From Chryseobacterium sp. R2A-55 (GTDB lineage: Bacteria > Bacteroidota > Bacteroidia > Flavobacteriales > Weeksellaceae): 64,000 nucleotides of DNA. Below, in pieces: positions 53,563 through 61,905 of the stretch. The DNA is taken from assembly GCF_021401085.1 (NCBI RefSeq), contig NZ_JACBFP010000003.1, positions 1 to 64,000 on the forward strand, given 5' to 3'. The position numbers and the translations under genes are program-made. The notes under the pieces are model-generated. The model ran no database searches. It was not told where the DNA came from and worked only from the letters and a program-made list of their open reading frames with translations. Position 1 is the stretch's first letter. Each line of letters begins with the position of its first letter.

Positions 53563-55245
53563 TCACTCCATTGCCACGGAATCATCACCTCGACCGTCTG
53601 CTACGGCGACTGCATTTCCATTTTCATCAATGACAATCATTTCTGTTCGACCGATTTGCGAAACCTTTTCAAATATATAATTCTTTTTTTCTAACAGTTT
53701 AAGGGTGATTTCAGGAAAACCATTTTCCACCTGAACAGATTCGGGAAGCCACTGGTGGTGGAACTTCGGAAGATTCACGGTTAAATTGGGATTCAGTTTA
53801 AAATCGACCACATTCACAATCGATTGAAAAACGGAAGTGGGAATCGTGGTGCCACCCGGTGTTCCCACCACGATAAAAGGTTTTCTGTTTTTCAGAACAA
53901 TCGTGGGAGTCATGGAGCTCAACATTCTTTTTCCCGGTTTGATGGAATTGGCTTCACCGCCCACTGCGCCAAACATATTGGGAACTCCGGGCTTGATCGA
54001 GAAATCGTCCATTTCATTATTCAGGAAAAAACCGGCACCGGAAACCACCACCTTGCTTCCATAAAGCCCGTTCAAAGTGGTGGTGACTGCAACAGCATTC
54101 CCGTCTTTATCAATGATTGAAATATGAGTAGTTTCTGTAGATTCCTTAGTTTGGGAAATTATTTTTCCAACTGCGGAACTTGGAGTTGCCCAATTTTTAT
54201 CAAAAGATTTCCAACGATTTTTTAAATAAGCATCAGAAATCAACATTGAGGTTTGATCCTGAATAAAATCCGGGTCACCCATAAATTCTGCCCGGTCTGC
54301 AAACGCTCGCCTTTCTGCTTCCACCATAATCTGCACAGCATCTGCTGAATTTTGTTGAAAATTTTCCAAATTTTCGAAAGAAGACATTTTCAGCATCTGT
54401 GCCAAAAGAATTCCACCACTGGAAGGCAAAGGCATGGAAACGATCTCATTTCCTTTATAATCAAAAACGATGGGTTTTCTTTCGGTGGCATGATAATTTT
54501 TTAAATCATTGAAGGTGATGATTCCGTTTCCGCGTTTCATTTCTCCCACAATCAAATTTGCAGTTCTGCCTTCGTAGAAGCCTTTTGCACCATTTTTTTG
54601 AATCAGTTTTAAGGTTTCAGCCAAATCTTTCTGAACCAAAACATCACCGGCTTTCCATTTTTCTTTTTGAAAAGCGGTTTTCGCCGTATTATGCTGATTA
54701 AAAAACTGCATTTGGCTGTTGAGTAAATTGGCTTCCCGCTCAGTCAGCGCAAAACCTTGTTCCGCTAAATCAATTGCGGGTTGAATTAATTTTTCCATGG
54801 GAAGTTTTGCATGTTTCAAAGTGGCAAAAAAACCTGCCACGGAACCCGGAACTCCCACCGCCAATCTTCCGTTCTGAGATAACTCAGTATTCGCTTTCCC
54901 TTTATTATCGAGGTACATATCCCGAGAAGACTTTTCCGGTGCGGTTTCCCGAAAATCAATCGCGAATTTTTCGCCATTATTTTTAACCCCGACCAAGAAA
55001 CCTCCCCCTCCGAGATTTCCAGCTTGCGGATAAACTACTGCCAATGCATATTGTGTGGCAATCACTGCATCAAATGCATTTCCGCCCATTTTCAGTACTT
55101 TGGCTCCGGCTTCGCTTGCCAGTGGATGTGCAGAAACCACCAAACCGCGGTCTTTCGAACGGATTTCTTTGATGATATGAATATCGGTGAATTGCGCAAG
55201 AACAAAGTGCGCGGAAAGAGTGAAAAGCAGAAGAAACTTCTTCAT
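53563..55245 (-). CDS. ggt: Gamma-glutamyltransferase
   Basis: I start at ATG 55245 (MKKFLLLFTLSAHFVLAQ), a proper signal peptide. The 560-residue proenzyme has GNAFDAVIATQYALAVVYPQ, FAIDFRETAPEKSSRDMY, the autocleavage site TESTE.THISIIDKDGNAVA with the nucleophile Thr, GFFLNNEMDDFS, MTPTIVL and VVGTPGGTTIPTSVFQ. It cleaves gamma-glutamyl bonds of glutathione in the periplasm. Divergent from the SDR gene across an 81-base gap. Confidence 0.95.
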   Translation of the reverse strand: MKKFLLLFTLSAHFVLAQFTDIHIIKEIRSKDRGLVVSAHPLASEAGAKVLKMGGNAFDAVIATQYALAVVYPQAGNLGGGGFLVGVKNNGEKFAIDFRETAPEKSSRDMYLDNKGKANTELSQNGRLAVGVPGSVAGFFATLKHAKLPMEKLIQPAIDLAEQGFALTEREANLLNSQMQFFNQHNTAKTAFQKEKWKAGDVLVQKDLAETLKLIQKNGAKGFYEGRTANLIVGEMKRGNGIITFNDLKNYHATERKPIVFDYKGNEIVSMPLPSSGGILLAQMLKMSSFENLENFQQNSADAVQIMVEAERRAFADRAEFMGDPDFIQDQTSMLISDAYLKNRWKSFDKNWATPSSAVGKIISQTKESTETTHISIIDKDGNAVAVTTTLNGLYGSKVVVSGAGFFLNNEMDDFSIKPGVPNMFGAVGGEANSIKPGKRMLSSMTPTIVLKNRKPFIVVGTPGGTTIPTSVFQSIVNVVDFKLNPNLTVNLPKFHHQWLPESVQVENGFPEITLKLLEKKNYIFEKVSQIGRTEMIVIDENGNAVAVADGRGDDSVAME

Positions 55246-55273
55246 TTTGAAAAATTTTACCAAAATTACAGAT

Positions 55274-55307
55274 TTGTTTCCGAAAGCCTATAATTTGTTT
55301 AAATTTG
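55274..55307 (+). promoter_or_regulatory. Promoter for the SDR/threonine dehydrogenase gene
   Basis: TTG (55274-55276), 23 bases, then TAAATTTG (55300-55307); the ATG is 20 bases further, within the flavobacterial spacing range. Confidence 0.5.
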
Positions 55308-55326
55308 CTTCACTTAAAATTCAATA

Positions 55327-56289
55327 ATGGAATCCTACACGGAAAAAATCCTCATCACCGGTGCACTGGGACAGATTGGCACCGAACTCACGAACAGATT
55401 GGTAGAAATGCATGGTGCGGATAACGTCATTGCATCCGGACTGGACCGATGGGACAAAGACCTGACCTCTGCCGGATTTTATGAAAGGATGGACGTGACC
55501 AACACGCAGCTGGTGCGCCAAATCATCAAGGATTACGAGATTACCACCGTTTATCATTTGGCTTCGCTGCTTTCCGGAACATCAGAAAAACAGCCGCTTT
55601 TCGCGTGGAAACTGAATGTGGAACCACTGCTGAATTTTTGCGAAATGGCAAAAGAGGGATTATTGAAAAAAATATTTTGGCCCAGCTCCATTGCGGTATT
55701 TGGTAAAGGAATTCCGAAAGAACATGTGGGACAAGACGTGGTTTTGAATCCGACTACCGTGTACGGAATTTCAAAAATGGCGGGCGAAAAATGGTGTGAA
55801 TATTACCACGACAAATTCGGGGTGGATGTGAGAAGCATCCGTTATCCGGGATTGATTTCCTGGAAAACTCCCGCAGGTGGAGGAACCACGGATTATGCTG
55901 TTGAAATTTTCTACGAAGCCGTAGAAAATGGAAAATACACCAGCTTTATTTCAGAAAACACGGCAATGCCGATGCTTTATATGGACGACGCGATCAATGC
56001 CACCCTAAAACTGATGGCCGCCCCGAAAGAAAGTTTAACGGTTCATACTTCTTATAACTTGGGTGGTTTATCTTTTACGCCTAAAGAATTGGCACACGAA
56101 ATCAAGAAAGAAATGCCGGATTTCAGCATCGATTACCAACCGGATTTCAGACAGGCGATTGCGGATTCCTGGCCGGCTTCGATTGACGATTCGGTAGCAA
56201 AAAAAGACTGGGGACTTTCGTATGATTACAGTATTTCTGAAATGACAAAAGAAATGCTGAATAACCTTAGGGAAAAGCTTCTAAAATAA
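55327..56289 (+). CDS. NAD-dependent epimerase-type L-threonine 3-dehydrogenase-like protein
   Basis: This 320-residue extended SDR has ILITGALGQIGTELTNRLVE (NAD-binding), VYHLASLLSG, WPSSIAVFG, the YxxxK motif in VYGISKMAGEKWCEYY, and RYPGLISWKTPAGGGTTDYA. The last block, with AMPMLYMDDAINATLKLM, is typical of SDR-type threonine dehydrogenases, which oxidise threonine to 2-amino-3-ketobutyrate. Substrate is inferred by motif similarity. It has its own promoter and terminator. Confidence 0.88.
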   Translation: MESYTEKILITGALGQIGTELTNRLVEMHGADNVIASGLDRWDKDLTSAGFYERMDVTNTQLVRQIIKDYEITTVYHLASLLSGTSEKQPLFAWKLNVEPLLNFCEMAKEGLLKKIFWPSSIAVFGKGIPKEHVGQDVVLNPTTVYGISKMAGEKWCEYYHDKFGVDVRSIRYPGLISWKTPAGGGTTDYAVEIFYEAVENGKYTSFISENTAMPMLYMDDAINATLKLMAAPKESLTVHTSYNLGGLSFTPKELAHEIKKEMPDFSIDYQPDFRQAIADSWPASIDDSVAKKDWGLSYDYSISEMTKEMLNNLREKLLK

Positions 56290-56294
56290 AACTC

Positions 56295-56322
56295 AAAATC
56301 TGCATTTCAGCAGATTTTTTTT
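56295..56322 (+). terminator. Terminator after the SDR gene
   Basis: AAAATCTGC (56295-56303) and GCAGATTTT (56310-56318) with a six-base loop and a T-run. It decides the start of the next gene: a GTG at 56323 would lie in the T-run's edge, so I use the ATG at 56353. Confidence 0.85.
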
Positions 56323-56352
56323 GTGTATTTTTGGTTTTCAACATTTTTGCTG

Positions 56353-57105
56353 ATGATCCTGCTCACCTTCAACCTCATTAACCATAAAAAGAAGTTTAAG
56401 AAAAATTTTGGGATTGATGATGCTGAAAATCTGGAAATTACGCTGAAAAATACGGAATCTATTCTCAGACTTTTGGAACTGCACAATGTATTATCAACTT
56501 TTTTTGTAGAAATCTCGATTGCTGACAACATGCACCCGCTTTTAAAAAAAATCATTGGCAAAGGTCATGAAATAGCACTTTACAATCATAATTCCAACGC
56601 TGAAGATATTGCGGCGGCCAAACAAAACGTGGAGGATTTTACCGGAAAAATCATTCGCGGGATGCGACAAAAAGAGCCTTCACTGTCTGTGGAAGAACTG
56701 AAAACCTTGGGATTCAATTACGTTTCCAATATTGAGAATGCCCATATTTTATTTCCTTTTAAAAGATTGGAGCGCAGCACCGAAATTGTTGAGAAAAACG
56801 GAATCAGTATCGTTCCCGAAAGCATTTCGCCGTATTCGCAGATCCCATACAATGATTTCGTTTTTCAGGTCTTGCCGATGACCTATTATGTGAATATGGT
56901 TTTTGAGACCATTAAGAATGACGATTTTGTACTGATTTATATGAACTCATTTCAATTTACAGATTTTTCAAAATACGGCTTCGAAATTCCTTTTTACCGA
57001 AAGTACAACTCTGGCGTGAAAATGACCGACAAACTGGACTACTTCTTAAGCTGGATCAATGAAAACGAACTGGCTACTTCGCGGATGAAGGACTATATCT
57101 TCTAA
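56353..57105 (+). CDS. Degenerate polysaccharide-deacetylase-fold protein
   Basis: Starting at ATG 56353 (MILLTFNLINHKKKF) gives 250 residues. The overall plan matches the Bacteroidetes polysaccharide deacetylase (NodB) family: an N-terminal MILLTF strand, LLELHNVLSTFFVEISIADN, KGHEIALYNHN, LGFNYVSNIE, VLIYMNSFQF and RKYNSGVKMTDKLDYFL at the end. The positions that normally carry the Asp/His metal site are changed: the FDIEEFD start is FNLINHK, HEIASHGYYHS is HEIALYNHNS, and FHPWEF is MNSFQF (comparison from memory). It is probably a non-catalytic paralogue. Confidence 0.75.
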   Translation: MILLTFNLINHKKKFKKNFGIDDAENLEITLKNTESILRLLELHNVLSTFFVEISIADNMHPLLKKIIGKGHEIALYNHNSNAEDIAAAKQNVEDFTGKIIRGMRQKEPSLSVEELKTLGFNYVSNIENAHILFPFKRLERSTEIVEKNGISIVPESISPYSQIPYNDFVFQVLPMTYYVNMVFETIKNDDFVLIYMNSFQFTDFSKYGFEIPFYRKYNSGVKMTDKLDYFLSWINENELATSRMKDYIF

Positions 57106-57206
57106 ACAATAATTTAGGAAAAATCCTACCGTTACGCAAAACAGATAATAAATTACAATCAAAGAATAATTAATCTTACGGATTTTTTAAAATATCATTA
57201 TTTCCC

Positions 57207-57237
57207 TTGCATTTTCAATTTTCTTTTAATAATTTTG
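57207..57237 (+). promoter_or_regulatory. Promoter for the T9SS type A protein
   Basis: TTG (57207-57209), exactly 20 bases, then TAATTTTG (57230-57237), 32 bases before the ATG at 57270; a strong match to the flavobacterial consensus. Confidence 0.7.
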
Positions 57238-57269
57238 AAGGAAGTTTAACCAAAAAATCATATTTCATT

Positions 57270-58868
57270 ATGAAAAAACTTCTACTCATTGCCTCATTGA
57301 TGGCGATTCCGTTTTTTGGAAACGGACAGATTTTTCAGGAAAATTTTGATGGGCAAGGTCCAGGAATTGGAGCATGGACCGTAATTGATAACGACGGGCT
57401 TACTCCTGCCGCAAATGTTTCTTTCATTAGTAATGGTTGGAACAGAATTGATAGACAAGGTGCCAACGGAAATTTTGGAGGACCCGCAGGTAATTTTGCA
57501 GCAATGAGTACCTCTTGGTACAATCCTGCAGGAACGTCAGACGATTGGCTGATCACTCCACAAATTACACTGCCATCACAACCTGCCTTCTTGCAATGGG
57601 ATTCCAAAGCGCAAGATCCTGCTTACAGGGACGGTTATAAAGTGATGCTTGCTCCAAACGGAGGAAACACTATTGCTGATTTCACGGTGACTTTATTTAC
57701 AATTAGTCAAGAAAACTCAGACTGGATTACAAGGCAGCAATCTCTCGCTCCCTATGCTGGCACCACGGTGAGGATTGCGTTTGTTAACAATTCCAACGAT
57801 ATGTTTATGCTATTGATGGACAACATCTCAGTTCAGCTGTCACCTACAGCAGCACCAAACTGTCCTACACTTAATTCGCCTGCGAACGCTGCGACCGGCC
57901 TAAGTTATTTGTCTGCTGTCAATCTATCATGGTCTGCTCCGACTGGCGGACAGCCGGCAAGCAGCTATGACGTATTCTTTGGCACATCTGCTAATCCAAC
58001 CACGTTGCTGACTAACGTAACAGGAACTAGTGCCTCCGTACCGACAACAAGTTTGGCGCCATCTACCACTTACTATTGGAGAGTGGAGGCGAAAAATGGA
58101 GCAGGTAATTCAACAGGCTGTTCAGAATGGTCCTTTACTACTATGGCGAACCCGGCCGCCCCTTACTGCGGACCGCTAGTTTTCTCTTTCGTGGAACCAA
58201 TTACCAATGTTACTTTCGCGGGAATAAATAACACTTCTCCTGCAGCCACTACTTCTGCGGCTCATGAATTCTTCCTTGACAAAATTGCGAACGTAACCGC
58301 TGGAAGCACCTATACCCTGAGTTTACAAGGATATACCGGAGGAAATTACAGCAATAAATTCTATGTATTCATAGACTGGAACCAAAACGGCAATTTTAAT
58401 GATCCGGGAGAAGCTATTCTGATCACAGGAACTTTGACAAATTCAACCGGTTCCGACGGAAAAACAGTAACGCAAGATATCGTGGTACCTGCCACTGCGG
58501 TAGCCGGAAACACCAGAATGAGAATCAAAAAAACATTCAGCTCCGCATATGCTGATCCTTGCACCAACGGAAGCAGTTTTGGACAGGCAGAAGATTACAC
58601 GGTAAACATTGCTTCATTAGCTGTTTCAGATGTTTCAAAAGCCCAGACCAAAGTGTATCCGAATCCGGTTGTTGATGTATTGAACATCGATGCAGCTTCA
58701 AGAGTAAATTCGGTTTCGGTTTATGACCTTTCAGGTAAAGTGGTTTCCACTCATCTTCTGAACTCGGCGAAATCCCAAATCAATCTTGCCAAATTACCTT
58801 CAGGAGCCTATATGGTGAAAATTGACACTGAAAACGGAACGCAAACCGTAAAAATGGTTAAGGAATAA
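57270..58868 (+). CDS. T9SS type A-sorted exoprotein with cleaved-adhesin, Fn3 and GEVED domains
   Basis: I start at ATG 57270 (MKKLLLIASLMAIPFFGNGQ), a clear signal peptide. The 532-residue protein has a choice-of-anchor J/cleaved-adhesin domain (about 20-195: QENFDGQGPGIGAWTVID, SDDWLITPQITLPS, VRIAFVNNSNDMFMLLMDN). An Fn3 domain follows (about 200-295: LSWSAPTGGQPASSYDVFFG, STTYYWRVEAKN), then a GEVED domain (about 300-450: VFIDWNQNGNFNDPGEAI, FGQAEDYTV). The C-terminus KVYPNPVVDVLNID...GAYMVKIDTENG is a type A sorting domain. It is a secreted adhesin- or peptidase-associated surface protein. Confidence 0.92.
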   Translation: MKKLLLIASLMAIPFFGNGQIFQENFDGQGPGIGAWTVIDNDGLTPAANVSFISNGWNRIDRQGANGNFGGPAGNFAAMSTSWYNPAGTSDDWLITPQITLPSQPAFLQWDSKAQDPAYRDGYKVMLAPNGGNTIADFTVTLFTISQENSDWITRQQSLAPYAGTTVRIAFVNNSNDMFMLLMDNISVQLSPTAAPNCPTLNSPANAATGLSYLSAVNLSWSAPTGGQPASSYDVFFGTSANPTTLLTNVTGTSASVPTTSLAPSTTYYWRVEAKNGAGNSTGCSEWSFTTMANPAAPYCGPLVFSFVEPITNVTFAGINNTSPAATTSAAHEFFLDKIANVTAGSTYTLSLQGYTGGNYSNKFYVFIDWNQNGNFNDPGEAILITGTLTNSTGSDGKTVTQDIVVPATAVAGNTRMRIKKTFSSAYADPCTNGSSFGQAEDYTVNIASLAVSDVSKAQTKVYPNPVVDVLNIDAASRVNSVSVYDLSGKVVSTHLLNSAKSQINLAKLPSGAYMVKIDTENGTQTVKMVKE

Positions 58869-58891
58869 TTTTAATCATCAATACTTAAAAG

Positions 58892-58921
58892 AGAGATCCG
58901 CGAAAACGGATCTCTTTTTTA
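58892..58921 (+). terminator. Terminator after the T9SS type A protein
   Basis: AGAGATCCG / CGGATCTCT around CGAAAA, followed by a T-run. Confidence 0.88.
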
Positions 58922-58934
58922 TTTCGCTGAAACA

Positions 58935-58965
58935 TTGCGAGTTCGTGAAATTATTATTACTTTTG
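58935..58965 (+). promoter_or_regulatory. Promoter of the rpsF-rpsR-rplI operon
   Basis: TTG (58935-58937), 20 bases, then TACTTTTG (58958-58965); the rpsF ATG is 35 bases downstream. Confidence 0.75.
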
Positions 58966-58999
58966 CACCTCGAAATAATTAACAAATTTATTTAACATT

Positions 59000-59341
59000 A
59001 TGAACAATTACGAAACTGTTTTCATTTTAACTCCCGTTCTATCTGACGCACAGGTGGAGGAAGCAGTAAAAAAGTTTGAAGATCTGTTGACTTCAAACGG
59101 ATGCGAAATCGTTGCCAAAGAAAATTGGGGACTGAAAAAATTGGCTTATCCGATTCAATTGAAAAAGAACGGATTTTACACTTTGATCGAATTCAAAGGT
59201 GAAGGAACTGTGGTTGCAGATTTAGAACTTGCCTACAAACGTGATGAGCGAGTGATCAGATATCTGACTACCAAATTAGACAAACACGCAGTGGAATACG
59301 CGATCACCAGAAGATCAAAAGCAAAAACTGCAAAAGCTTAA
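59000..59341 (+). CDS. rpsF: 30S ribosomal protein S6
   Basis: This 113-residue S6 begins [20 protein letters not shown], with [20 protein letters not shown] and [15 protein letters not shown]. It binds with S18 on the platform of the small subunit. First gene of rpsF-rpsR-rplI; a consensus promoter lies just upstream. Length is normal. Confidence 0.97.
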   Translation: MNNYETVFILTPVLSDAQVEEAVKKFEDLLTSNGCEIVAKENWGLKKLAYPIQLKKNGFYTLIEFKGEGTVVADLELAYKRDERVIRYLTTKLDKHAVEYAITRRSKAKTAKA

Positions 59342-59368
59342 TTTTAACCCCTAAAAAAATCTAGAGAT

Positions 59369-59671
59369 ATGGCAATTGACGATATGGCTAAACAAGCCTC
59401 AGCTGGAGGAGAATCTGAAGTAAAATTCCTTACTCCACTTGACATCAACACGAAATCAGAAAAAAAATACTGCCGATTCAAAAAATTCGGAATCAAGCAT
59501 GTAGATTATAAAGATGCAGACTTCCTTCTTCAGTTCGTGAACGAACAGGGAAAAATCCTTCCAAGAAGATACACTGGAACTTCCTTGAAATACCAAAGAA
59601 AAGTCTCCTCTGCAATCAAAAGAGCAAGACACTTGGCTTTGATGCCGTATGTGGCGGACTTGCTAAAATAA
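59369..59671 (+). CDS. rpsR: 30S ribosomal protein S18
   Basis: This 100-residue S18 has an N-terminal extension ([20 protein letters not shown]) typical of Bacteroidetes, then [18 protein letters not shown] and [20 protein letters not shown]. It partners S6 in the 30S platform. It follows rpsF by 27 bases. Confidence 0.97.
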   Translation: MAIDDMAKQASAGGESEVKFLTPLDINTKSEKKYCRFKKFGIKHVDYKDADFLLQFVNEQGKILPRRYTGTSLKYQRKVSSAIKRARHLALMPYVADLLK

Positions 59672-59693
59672 GACTTTAAGAAACAAGAGAAAT

Positions 59694-59727
59694 GAGAATT
59701 AGACCTTTTGGCGAATTCTCTTTTTTT
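59694..59727 (+). terminator. Hairpin plus T-run between rpsR and rplI
   Basis: GAGAATT (59694-59700) pairs with AATTCTC (59714-59720), followed by seven T. It could partly terminate the operon before rplI. Confidence 0.65.
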
Positions 59728-59849
59728 AAGTTGCTGAATAAATAATTAATTCTAACGATTTTTGGATAAAAGCAGAGAAACTCCGATAAAGACGTATGGC
59801 GTCTATTCTCTTTCTTCTTTTCTCTAAAACAAAAAAACGGACAACAACA

Positions 59850-60371
59850 ATGGACATTATTCTAAAAAAAGACGTAGAAAACTTAGGACTTGAGTTCGAT
59901 ACCGTAAGTGTAAAACCAGGCTACGCAAGAAACTTCCTTTTGCCACAAGGTTTGGCAGTGCTGGCAACGCCAAAAAACAGAGCTACCCTTGAAGCTACTT
60001 TGGAAGCAAGAAAAGAGGAGGAAGCTAAATTGATCGCTGCTGCAAACGCAATTGTGGACCAATTGAAGAAAACGGTAATCACCATCGAAGCGAAAGTGGG
60101 AGCTGGTGACAAACTTTTCGGATCAATCAACAATGCGAACCTTTCTGAAGAATTGGCAAAAGCAGGTGTGGAAGTGGACAAGAAATACATCAAAATCCCA
60201 GGAAGCACCATCAAGAGAACTGGTAAATTCTCTGCATTGATCAGACTTCACAGAAGCGTGGAACATACATACGAATTCGACGTAATTTCTGACGCTCCAG
60301 TGGAAGTAGCTCCAAAAGCTGCTCCGGCTCCTAAAAAAGTAGAAGCTAAAGAGACTACAGAAGAAGCTTAA
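59850..60371 (+). CDS. rplI: 50S ribosomal protein L9
   Basis: I start at ATG 59850 (MDIILKKDVENLGLEFDTVS), the normal L9 N-terminus; an upstream in-frame ATG at 59796 adds non-conserved residues. The 173-residue protein has the N-terminal rRNA-binding domain with VKPGYARNFLLPQGLAVLAT, the connecting helix, a C-terminal domain (GSINNANLSEELAKAGVEVD) and an Ala/Pro/Lys-rich tail (PVEVAPKAAPAPKKVEAKE) of the kind common in Bacteroidetes. Confidence 0.96.
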   Translation: MDIILKKDVENLGLEFDTVSVKPGYARNFLLPQGLAVLATPKNRATLEATLEARKEEEAKLIAAANAIVDQLKKTVITIEAKVGAGDKLFGSINNANLSEELAKAGVEVDKKYIKIPGSTIKRTGKFSALIRLHRSVEHTYEFDVISDAPVEVAPKAAPAPKKVEAKETTEEA

Positions 60372-60401
60372 AAAATTCCTGCTAAGGAAAAAACAATATC
60401 A

Positions 60402-60427
60402 ATCCCGCATTTTTTTGCGGGATTTTT
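60402..60427 (+). terminator. Terminator after rplI
   Basis: ATCCCGCA (60402-60409) and TGCGGGAT (60416-60423) around a T-rich loop, followed by TTTTG. Confidence 0.88.
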
Positions 60428-60461
60428 GTTTCAGATACCTAAAATATAAAACCGATCTTTC

Positions 60462-61796
60462 TCAATTTCCATCCTGATAAGGAATCGGATCTTTTAGGAT
60501 GATTTTAAGTTTTAAGGGCGCTCCGTCTCGATTCAACTCAAAATTAACGGCGGTCCCATCTTCTCCTTTCAGGATATCATAAATTTTCTCTAAATTGAAA
60601 GAACCAACTTTACGCCCATTAATGCTGATGATTTTGTCACCCTTCTTAAAACCCGAATCAGCGCAAGGCGAATCTTTTCTACAGCCTGCAACGGAATATT
60701 TCGGTACCAATACAAAATTGTACTGAAACTGGTCCGGAGTGAAGGGAACATTGATGCCTTCACTTTCGCGGTTGCTGCGTTTGGGTTCAATCCTCACCAT
60801 ATCGCTTTCCCAGGTCATCCCGTCATGTTGTATATCGAGACCGCTTTTGTTGAAAAGGAACGGATCTTTATAATGGCCGTTTTTCCTTAGATAGATCTTT
60901 TTTTCCGGATAATTGAAAATCACAAAAAACCGCCTCAGAATTTCGCTTCCCACCGAACCTTTCCGATCAGGAACCAGCCTCAGATTTTGGATGGAATATT
61001 CGTCGGGCATTGCAGTCAGCGGTTTTTCGAAGACAAAATCACGAAGATACAGGCGATGGATCCTGCTCCGTTTCCCATAGATATCCCCATTAAATCCTTG
61101 TCCCAAATAATCCTCAATATTGGGTCGGTTGTACACGAAATTGTCGATTAATTTTGGGAAAAGCCACACTGCATCGCTGTTTCCCAGATCAATGAGCATT
61201 TTGGAGTCCACCCTTTTATCCACCATTTCAATTCCCGCGGTGATATAGGGTTTGTTTCCTTCAATCGTAATGGGGAATTCCTGGAACTTTTTACTTTTTC
61301 GCAGAAAGGTCTGCTCATCATTAAAAACCGTGATTTTCTTCGATTTAAAATCAATCTGCACCGGGTGATTCTGGAAGAACTCGTATCCGATAATTCCATT
61401 GACCGGAATGCCTATATGTGCAGAAAAGTTGATGTCCTGGTCCAGAATTATAAAAACGGTATGCTTGGAATCTTTAAGGTTCTTGCCGATGGACACCAGA
61501 TTGTTTTCAGATTTTAAACCTTCAATTGTCTTGGTTTCACCCAGTCCGGAAAATTTTATTTTTTCCACATTATTAAAGTTCACATCTTTGTTTTCCAGGC
61601 TAAAAAGTATGGTTTCATTCACGCCGGAATCCAGCAAAAAAGTCAGATCCACTCCATTGATATTCACAGGAATAAACACCAGATTATTGATGAACTGAAA
61701 TGGAATCACTGTTTTTTTTCCATTGGAAACCTGGAATCCATCCTGTCCAAAATAAGTCGCGAAAAAGAAAATCAAAATGATCCGCAAAAATTTCAT
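60462..61796 (-). CDS. Retropepsin-like aspartyl protease with C-terminal PDZ domain
   Basis: This 444-residue protein has a signal peptide (FLRIILIFFFATYFGQ). The first aspartyl-protease lobe has LTFLLDSGVNETILFS (catalytic DSG) and IGIPVNGIIGYEFF. A second lobe has MLIDLGNSDAVWLF, with D-L-G in place of D-T/S-G, and GSVGSEILRRFFVIFNY. A PDZ domain follows (about 370-440: PCADSGFKKGDKIISINGRK). It acts in the periplasm on unknown targets. This duplicated-lobe plus PDZ form is common in Bacteroidetes. Convergent with rplI. Confidence 0.88.
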   Translation of the reverse strand: MKFLRIILIFFFATYFGQDGFQVSNGKKTVIPFQFINNLVFIPVNINGVDLTFLLDSGVNETILFSLENKDVNFNNVEKIKFSGLGETKTIEGLKSENNLVSIGKNLKDSKHTVFIILDQDINFSAHIGIPVNGIIGYEFFQNHPVQIDFKSKKITVFNDEQTFLRKSKKFQEFPITIEGNKPYITAGIEMVDKRVDSKMLIDLGNSDAVWLFPKLIDNFVYNRPNIEDYLGQGFNGDIYGKRSRIHRLYLRDFVFEKPLTAMPDEYSIQNLRLVPDRKGSVGSEILRRFFVIFNYPEKKIYLRKNGHYKDPFLFNKSGLDIQHDGMTWESDMVRIEPKRSNRESEGINVPFTPDQFQYNFVLVPKYSVAGCRKDSPCADSGFKKGDKIISINGRKVGSFNLEKIYDILKGEDGTAVNFELNRDGAPLKLKIILKDPIPYQDGN

Positions 61797-61905
61797 AGTA
61801 TGAAGTTACAATTTTTTGCTTAATAGGAAGAATTGTATTAAAGTGGTGCAAAAACAGGGAATGCTTTTATCCGATCACTAAGAAAAGCTTCCGACCACAA
61901 AGAAA

